Shown here in pieces: positions 58,301-64,000 of a stretch of DNA of 64,000 bases. The translations under genes were made by a program, and so were the position numbers. The DNA lies in assembly GCA_024803745.1 (NCBI GenBank), contig JANJXV010000013.1, forward strand, positions 9,548,001 through 9,612,000. Reading direction: 5' to 3'. Position 1 is the first letter of the stretch. Each line of letters begins with the position of its first letter. Below the pieces are notes generated by a model. It saw only the letters and a program-made list of their open reading frames with translations. It made no database searches and was not told the origin of the DNA. Source of the stretch: Megascapheus bottae. Its lineage: Eukaryota; Chordata; Mammalia; Rodentia; Geomyidae.

Positions 58301-58742
58301 GGCCATTGTTACGTCATAACATCGTATTGCAGTGCCTTATGTGTCATAGCATCATAGCATAGGCTTCCACATGTCTAGAGTACTCAGGTGGTATCTGTGC
58401 AAGGTAACTATTGTGTCATCAGTGATTGATTGATTCCTCTTCCTCCTGACACTGAATGAGCATTGGGGAATAGAGAGAGCACTGTGCTTGTGCTTATGGA
58501 TATCATGTTACTGTTTGTCTGCACTATCTGGCATCTCCTGAACCTTTCTTGTGGACCTTCATTTCTCTGTTAGTAAATAAGCAGGTAGACTACATGATCC
58601 CCTTGTTTCTACAACATCCCACTCTCTTAAAATTAAGGGTGTTTTTTTTTTTCTGAAAGGTTTTGTTCTCGCTACACATTTCTCAGTGGCTCTGCATACA
58701 TGCATGTTCCTCCCTCCCCACAACACACATCACACCCTCCCC

Positions 58743-58745
58743 CCA

Positions 58746-58819
<74 letters not shown>
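58743..58819. repeat. (CA)n(GA)n microsatellite
   Basis: About 30 CA units followed by about six GA units. It makes spurious Thr/His- and Cys/Val-rich frames on the two strands. Confidence 0.97.
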
Positions 58820-58832
58820 TGGAGTGGCAGAG

Positions 58833-59235
58833 CAATTGCCCAAAAGCCTGTAATTAACCCAGATAGAAATGACAAGGGTGCTACAATATGCAGACATTTT
58901 GCAGTGGGAAGGAGAAAAGATGTCCATCTATTTAGCACAACAAAAGGAAGGAAAAAATGAAGCAATTAATCAGGGGACAGATCACTTCTATTAGCCTGTG
59001 CAGCCAACTTTGTAAACAAGAAACCCAATTGTTCATAGAACACTCATCAGTCATGGCAGATGGGAAAGAGATGGGGCATGGCCAGGCACTCAAGAAAACT
59101 CCTGTGCTGGTGCTTAAAGAATGAAATTAATTAACATTCTAGGCAGAGCTACAGGAAAGGCTCTGGGCCTCCAGGCTGCCTTGTTCTCTGTGTGAAATTC
59201 TTGGCAGCTGCCTAGCCTCAGGAAGAGCAGCGAGA
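58833..59235. promoter_or_regulatory. candidate enhancer: repeat-free block with homeodomain, FOX and SOX-like motifs
   Basis: No repeat is recognised. Motifs include TAATTA (58851-58856), ATTAAT (58965-58970), TGTAAACA (59011-59018), ATTGTT (59028-59033) and TTAATTAA (59127-59134). Clustering like this is typical of developmental enhancers, but such motifs are short and A/T-rich, so the claim is an inference. Confidence 0.3.
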
Positions 59236-59875
59236 ACAAGCCGAGCTCTCGTAGGATCATCACTCCAAGGCCTCAAGGGGTCTTAACCCACCCTGTTTGC
59301 CAGAAAGAGACACAAGAACCCAAGAGTAAGGACCTCCAAACCCACAAAGTGCCAGCACTTTCTCATCATTCTAAGGCATTCATGATTATGGAAAGCTGAT
59401 GATTCCTAGTCAGTAATATTCCCATGTATCAATGAGGAGACAGATAGTGAGCACTGAAGTAGCCATCTGAGATGACACAAATGAGAAACATCATAGTTTG
59501 AGTGTAACCATCTGGTAAACCCCATCTGACCCTTTCTCCTATTGCCTGCCCTGGAGAAAAACAGAACAGAACAAAGGTGAACAGGTTTCCCTTTATATCA
59601 CCCTCATCCTGCATCTGTCTTTCTCTGTGGCACTCCACCTGGTTCTGACTCGGTCCTATGCCTCCCCTTCTTGGCCTGGCCCCATTGGAAGGTGTATCTT
59701 GGGAGATGAGTATCCCTAAGACTTCATAGATTGATGGGAGTATGTCTGACTCCTACAATCATAGCTAATGATCACAGGAGGATAAGCACCGTCACCCCTG
59801 GAGTTTCAAAATGGGCATTACCTCCAGTCATCCCATGAATTAGTATTCCCCAGGAGCGAGACCAAGTGGATATGT

Positions 59876-59899
59876 GGTAAATAAATAAATAAATAAATA
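59876..59899. repeat. (AAAT)n microsatellite
   Basis: About six AAAT units, adjoining no recognised SINE. Confidence 0.9.
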
Positions 59900-60532
59900 T
59901 CTCTACTTCTACCATTGGCCAGAAGGGATCAGTGTCATGGAATAGCCCTCAGACTGTGTTTTGGGTCACTGTAACCTCAGATGCTTATCAGAAGTGCAGT
60001 CTCAGTCTCCACTTGAGGTGTTCCAAAGCAACTGTCGAGAGGGTGGGGGCATACCACAGCCAGCTCTACAGGGCGTTCTCACACATGTCCAAGGGAATGC
60101 AGACTGGGAACAATCCCTTTAGTTGACAACTGAGAAAACAAATTGTAGAGATGTCTAGTGACTCTCTGGTCCCAAAGGTCACACAAGCTGGGCAAGAGAG
60201 AAAGTTAACAGAGTGAGTTGGTCTCTCAGAGGACAATGTGTAATAATCGTCAATGCAAATCTTCAGTGCGCTTGCTTAGACATTAAATTCAGCAGTGTAC
60301 AGAGCCACAGTATTCAGACTACATTGTCCTAATGGACAATGTAAATAAAGTAATAAAAATAGAAAAATGTAAATGATGATTGTCTGGGGTGAAAAATGAT
60401 TACCAAAAAGGAGATTTGATTATTATGTTTGTAGAGCTTTGGAAATAAATAATTCAGTGTGCTGGGGTAGGGGAAAATCTGAGAACCTGGGTTCTAATCC
60501 CTACTGTGAACAAGTAACCCAAAGCTTCTGCT

Positions 60533-60612
60533 AATAGCTCAGGAGCATAGCTCAGAGCACTTGTCCTTCATGCACACAGCTTTAGGATCAATCCTCAGCA
60601 TTGAGAGTAAAA
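60533..60612 (+). repeat. ID-like monomer, diverged
   Basis: 'aatagctcaggagcatagctcagagcacttgtccttcatgcacac' and 'aggatcaatcctcagc' look like a degraded ID-type tRNA half. Confidence 0.55.
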
Positions 60613-60855
60613 GAAATTATCAAAATTTTTGTATCCCATCTCATCTTTAAAAAGGAACTGAAATGTTTAGGTATGACCCGGTGCTAGAGTATTTGCTTGA
60701 CATGTGCAAGATCTAGAGTGTGTGAAAGAAACTAAATGCTATGGGAGGATTTGATCAGCCCATGCCAGGAAGTGCTTTGTCAAGTCACAAGACCTCCAGA
60801 TGTGGGGGCCTTTTCATGTCTAATGTTGGATTCCTGTTCCGGTTCCTCTATCTAG

Positions 60856-61010
60856 GCATTACAGTAGACAAGTTCGGGCTGATTTACTTCGTCGATGGCA
60901 CCATGATCAGACGTGTTGACCAGAATGGGATCATCTCTACTCTGCTCGGCTCCAATGACCTTACCTCAGCCAGGCCACTCAGCTGTGACTCTGTCATGGA
61001 TATTTCTCAG
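60856..61010 (+). CDS. TENM4: TENM4 exon: NHL beta-propeller, continued
   Basis: This exon encodes [34 protein letters not shown] and [45 protein letters not shown] is a canonical NHL repeat. The acceptor is tctatctag|GC and the donor is TCAG|gtaaga. Two bases complete a Gly codon, then 51 codons end on a codon boundary, so the next exon should begin in phase 0 with a continuation such as VRLEWPTDLA. That exon is outside the window. SVMDISQ has Asp where remembered teneurin-4 has Glu, a conservative change. Confidence 0.97.
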
Positions 61011-61187
61011 GTAAGACTGTCTGCTGAGCCCTGAGCCAATGCATTCCTCCTCTCATCTGCCCCCTAGGGCATGGAAAGTTCCTGGCACTGCTAAGCACTT
61101 CAGAATAAGCAATCATTGTAGGGCCCACTTTCTCAAAGGTGATACCCTGTGTGCAGATGTTAATAGTACAATATGAGTTTTCTGCAT

Positions 61188-61230
61188 GGAGGGAGGGAGA
61201 GAGGGGGGAGGGGGAAAGGGAGGGAGAGGA
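61188..61230. repeat. (GGGA)n purine tract
   Basis: GGGAGGGAGAGAGGGGGGAG-type purines directly before a SINE. Confidence 0.88.
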
Positions 61231-61231
61231 G

Positions 61232-61468
61232 CGGCTGAGTGCTGGTGGCTCACACCTATAATCCTAGCTATTCAGGAGGCTGAGATCTGAGGATCACGGA
61301 TGAAAGCCAGACTGAGCACAGAAGTCCATGAGACTCTTATCTCCAATTAACTACCAAAAAACTAGAAGTGCACTGTGGCTCAAAGTAGTAGAGCACTAGC
61401 CTTGAGCTGAAGAGCTCAGGGATAGCATTAAGGTTCAAGCCCCACAACCATCACACACACAAAAAAAG
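61232..61468 (+). repeat. B1-like/tRNA-like composite SINE
   Basis: Nearly full: 'ggctgagtgctggtggctcacacctataatcctagctattcaggaggctgag', 'gactcttatctccaattaactacc', 'gcactagccttgagctgaagagctcaggg' and 'aggttcaagccccacaacc', with a CA/A-rich tail. Confidence 0.92.
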
Positions 61469-63049
61469 AGAACAAACGGAGACATTCCGTATATGTGCCT
61501 ACTTGTACAAAGGCACAAAAGACATGACTGGGCCTGGTGTACTTGAAGAAAATGAAAGAGTTGATTGTCCGAGCACAGGGTGTTTGGAAGGAAGTAGAGG
61601 AGTTGAAACAGAGAGCAAAGTCTGGGGCCGATTAGGAAAGGACCTTCCACCAGGGAGTTTGGACCTTGACAGGAAGCATACTAGGAACTCAGGAGAGACC
61701 TGAGAGAGACATGGTGAGTAGTTTTCTATCCAGCATGGACATCATACATCCTGTGATGGCTTAGCAAGTCTTAAGACCTCATTGCTAGGTCTCGGTATAT
61801 GCCCAATCAATGAGTGTCCATCTGGTAATGCTAACATTAGCTGGACCTCAGAAATAAGGAGGCCCTTTCTCCCAGCCGCACGTGTCACGCCTGCCTCTGG
61901 TACCAACACAGATTGTTGAGCCCCTTCCCCAGAGCCCTGTGGCTTGATGCTGGCAGTGCCAGCAACCCGTGTCACATCTCCATTGGAAACTGGTACTGTT
62001 TCCTTCTGTGCCAACTACTGTGATGCTGCACTCCAGAGTGAAATCTGTTCTCTGCCACTTGTCTTTGCAATTTGGCAGGCTTCCTCCCTTGCTGGCTCCA
62101 GTCTCCCACTCCAGTCTGTGCGCAAGCTGGAATTGCCCCATCAGGAAGCCGCTGTGGCCTAAGGATGTGCATACAACAAGAATTTTCAGTTCTCAAAATG
62201 GGCCCTCAACCAGCCAGCACAGAGTTCCGAACATTTTCAATCCACACATTGGAAAACTGTTTAACCTTAGGAAGAGTTACTGCCAAGCAATCAGATCAAA
62301 GGCTTGCAAGACAGTTGGCATAGTTTGGAGAGGAGAAAAAGACAAAAAGTCACACTTAGACTCAGAACTCCTGGACTAAAATCTTAATTCCCCTGGCTCT
62401 TACTACATTAAGTGAATCTAAGCATATGACTTTTTTTAACTAAACTCTCCAATGCAGGCATATGTTTCCGCATACACATATAGGCTTGAGGGTACTGGAT
62501 TTTGTTCTCAGAGCTTCCTTTGTTACCAATACTCAGCTACTTTGCTGTCCTATAGCCAATGGGGAAGAAAACCAGAGAGAGAAAACCTAGCTAGGAGAAA
62601 AGAGTCCAAATGGACAGCCAAGAAACTTGGACCTACTTCTCTGGGAAGAGACAAAGACCAGATTGAATAAGAGACTGTAGGGAAGACTCACATAGTAACT
62701 TTTATTATTACCTGGGAAGGATTGGAGATTAGTTCCCAGATCAGCAACTATGGCCACCAGAAGGAGAGCCCATCTCTGTACTTGGGGGCCAGCAGGAGAA
62801 CCCACAGTGTTAAAAGTGGAGAACAGAGATGAGAATGCCATCTCTTCTCTTATTTTGCTGCTTTATAATCACTTGGGGTAGCTGTTAGAGGAGAGAACTA
62901 GGTTTGGTCAAAGAAAAATGCATGTGTGGGTGCAGAGCCCTGCACTGGGCTCCATGAGTGATGCAGAAATGAATTTTAAAAGGAAATGATGTACCAAATT
63001 TCCTAGCACAGCACCAGGCACTTGGTAACAGGATGTGAAGATTCTCTTA

Positions 63050-63271
63050 AAAATGTACAAAGAAGGGGCCGGGAGTTTGGCCTAGTGGTAGAGTGCTTGC
63101 CTAGCATGCATGAAGACCCAGGTTCAATTCTTTGGTGCCACAAACATAGAAAAAAGCCAGAAGTGGTGCTGTGGCTCAAGTGGTAAAGCTCTACCCTTGA
63201 GAAAGTCCAAGGACAGTGCTCAGGCCCTGAGTTCAAGCCAGGACTGGCAAAAACAAAAAATGTACAAAGAA
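63050..63271 (+). repeat. ID-like dimeric SINE with 15-bp target-site duplication
   Basis: Full copy starting 'ggggccgggagtttggcctagtgg', flanked by perfect aaaatgtacaaagaa at 63050-63064 and 63257-63271. It is very close to the copies at 43846 and 52488. Confidence 0.95.
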
Positions 63272-63363
63272 ATTCTTAGTGCACTGACTTATTAGATCCT
63301 CACAATTACTCTATGCCCAGTGTAGTCCTCGCTTTTACATATGGGGAAGAAATTTCAATGTTT

Positions 63364-63577
63364 AAAAAACTTGAATAAGGGCTGGGAGTTTGGCCTAGTG
63401 GTAGAGTGCTTGCCTAGCATGCTGGGTTTGATTCCTCAGTACCATACATAGAAAAAAGCCAGAAGTGGTGCTGTGGCTCAAGTGGTAGAGCTCTAGCCTC
63501 AAGAAAGCCCAAGGACAGTGTTCAGGCCCTGAGTCCAAGCCCAGGACTGGCAAAAAAAAAAAAAAAAACTTGAATAA
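63364..63577 (+). repeat. ID-like dimeric SINE with 15-bp target-site duplication
   Basis: Copy with an internal deletion of about 15 bp in the ID-like half (gcctagcatgctgggtttgattcc), an A tail of about 18, and perfect flanks aaaaaacttgaataa at 63364-63378 and 63563-63577. Confidence 0.95.
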
Positions 63578-63626
63578 AAAGATACTATTCTTTTAAGTGA
63601 CCATGGAAGTGAAGTATCCAACTGGC

Positions 63627-63665
63627 TCATTCATTCGGTCATTCATTCATTCATTCATTCATTCA
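63627..63665. repeat. (ATTC)n microsatellite
   Basis: About seven to eight ATTC units with one interruption (ggtc). Confidence 0.93.
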
Positions 63666-64000
63666 AATGACAGTAAAATTCTGCAGCAAGATCTTCAGCT
63701 GAGAAAGCCTTAGTGAATGTACAAGATGCTCAAGAGGACATTTTGGCCACACCAGGTCCCTCAGACCTGGAATCTGGAGGTTGGCAGGAGTAATGAGGTC
63801 GAGTCCTCTATTTTGATGATGGGAAAAGAAGCCAGGGTAGGATTATCACTGGAGGTAATAAAAGCAGAAAGTCTTAGGCTTGGGTCTGGTGTAGAAATAT
63901 GCAGGCTGTGTGACAGAGTGAGGGCCAGCTAAGATCAGGTCTCCTTTCTCTTCCCAGGCATTTCCACACACTGTAGTGTGAGGCTGGGGTAGGAAGAGCT

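Larger units (their letters stand above)
56642..60855 (+). other. TENM4: TENM4 intron, 4.2 kb
   Basis: It holds a diverged composite SINE and a dimeric SINE (56878-57320), possible ancient repeat (57336-57600), an L2-like piece (about 57626-57740), a MIR (58065-58300), a (CA)n microsatellite and a repeat-free block with enhancer-like motifs (58833-59235), and a short ID-like monomer (60533-60612). The stretch 59240-59870 and 59905-60530 show nothing definite. The acceptor reads ttcctctatctag. Confidence 0.83.
61011..64000 (+). other. TENM4: TENM4 intron, 5' part
   Basis: It starts with gtaaga and contains a GGGA tract (61188-61230), a composite SINE (61232-61468), two dimeric SINEs with perfect duplications (63050-63271 and 63364-63577) and an ATTC repeat. 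The segment 61480-62890 is unique sequence; ORFs of 60-140 codons there lack splice-framed family motifs and show nothing recognisable. No further TENM4 exon is seen before the end. Confidence 0.85.

Noticed and set aside
11216..61010. Alternative paralogue calls TENM1, TENM2 or TENM3
   Set aside because: Key blocks ([46 protein letters not shown]) fit teneurin-4 as I remember it. In the other paralogues I recall a different FN-plug start and a different insert or strand sequence. A protein search would settle any doubt.
61499..62380. Next TENM4 exon or another gene (several ORFs, longest 136 codons)
   Set aside because: None has the expected continuation after ..MDISQ (an NHL repeat beginning near VRLEWPTDLA), and frames on both strands overlap without motif support.
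1..64000. Unknown defence or mobile gene system
   Set aside because: The window is a single interrupted vertebrate gene with repeats. I saw no cluster of intact ORFs, no operon-like spacing and no phage or plasmid signature.

Overview
This window is vertebrate nuclear DNA from a mammal. It has one large intron-rich gene on the + strand, dense SINE/L1 repeats, many microsatellites and no compact ORFs. Nine exons with canonical AG/GT borders join in frame into about 557 residues. I recognise these as the middle of the extracellular region of teneurin-4 (TENM4, also called ODZ4 or TEN-M4). The paralogue choice rests on recalled family sequence: the FN-plug block with SNFARPNP and [15 protein letters not shown], and the NHL block with NKDFRHS and [11 protein letters not shown], fit teneurin-4 better than teneurin-1, -2 or -3.

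The repeats point to a rodent. The commonest SINE is a dimer of an ID-like (tRNA-type) left half and a second tRNA-like right half. This agrees with my memory of the IDL-Geo SINE of Geomyoidea (kangaroo rats, pocket mice, pocket gophers). A second SINE joins a B1/7SL-like left half to the same right half. The rodent call is fairly firm; the superfamily call is an inference.

Layout: 1-11215 is intron. The exon at 11216-11432 codes for the cysteine-rich segment after the last EGF repeat. A 21 kb repeat-rich intron follows. The exon at 32721-32840 carries the transthyretin-related fold. Exons at 38909-39170, 41856-42123 and 43693-43836 cover the FN-plug. Exons at 46763-47012, 48923-48943 (a 21-nt microexon), 56409-56641 and 60856-61010 start the NHL beta-propeller. 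The window ends in the next intron. The transmembrane segment, EGF repeats, most of the propeller, the YD shell and the C-terminal region lie outside.

Two points stand out. (1) A SINE has inserted exactly at the 5' splice site of the exon ending at 43836. Its target-site duplication copies the last exon bases and the whole splice donor, leaving identical donors 205 bp apart; use of the far one would bring in an early stop. (2) The NHL microexon, which encodes the seven-residue NKDFRHS insert, has a TGC motif in its upstream pyrimidine tract and a TGCATG (RBFOX) motif 44 nt downstream, as expected for a neurally regulated exon. I found no CRISPR array, operon, plasmid or phage feature, and no second protein-coding gene.
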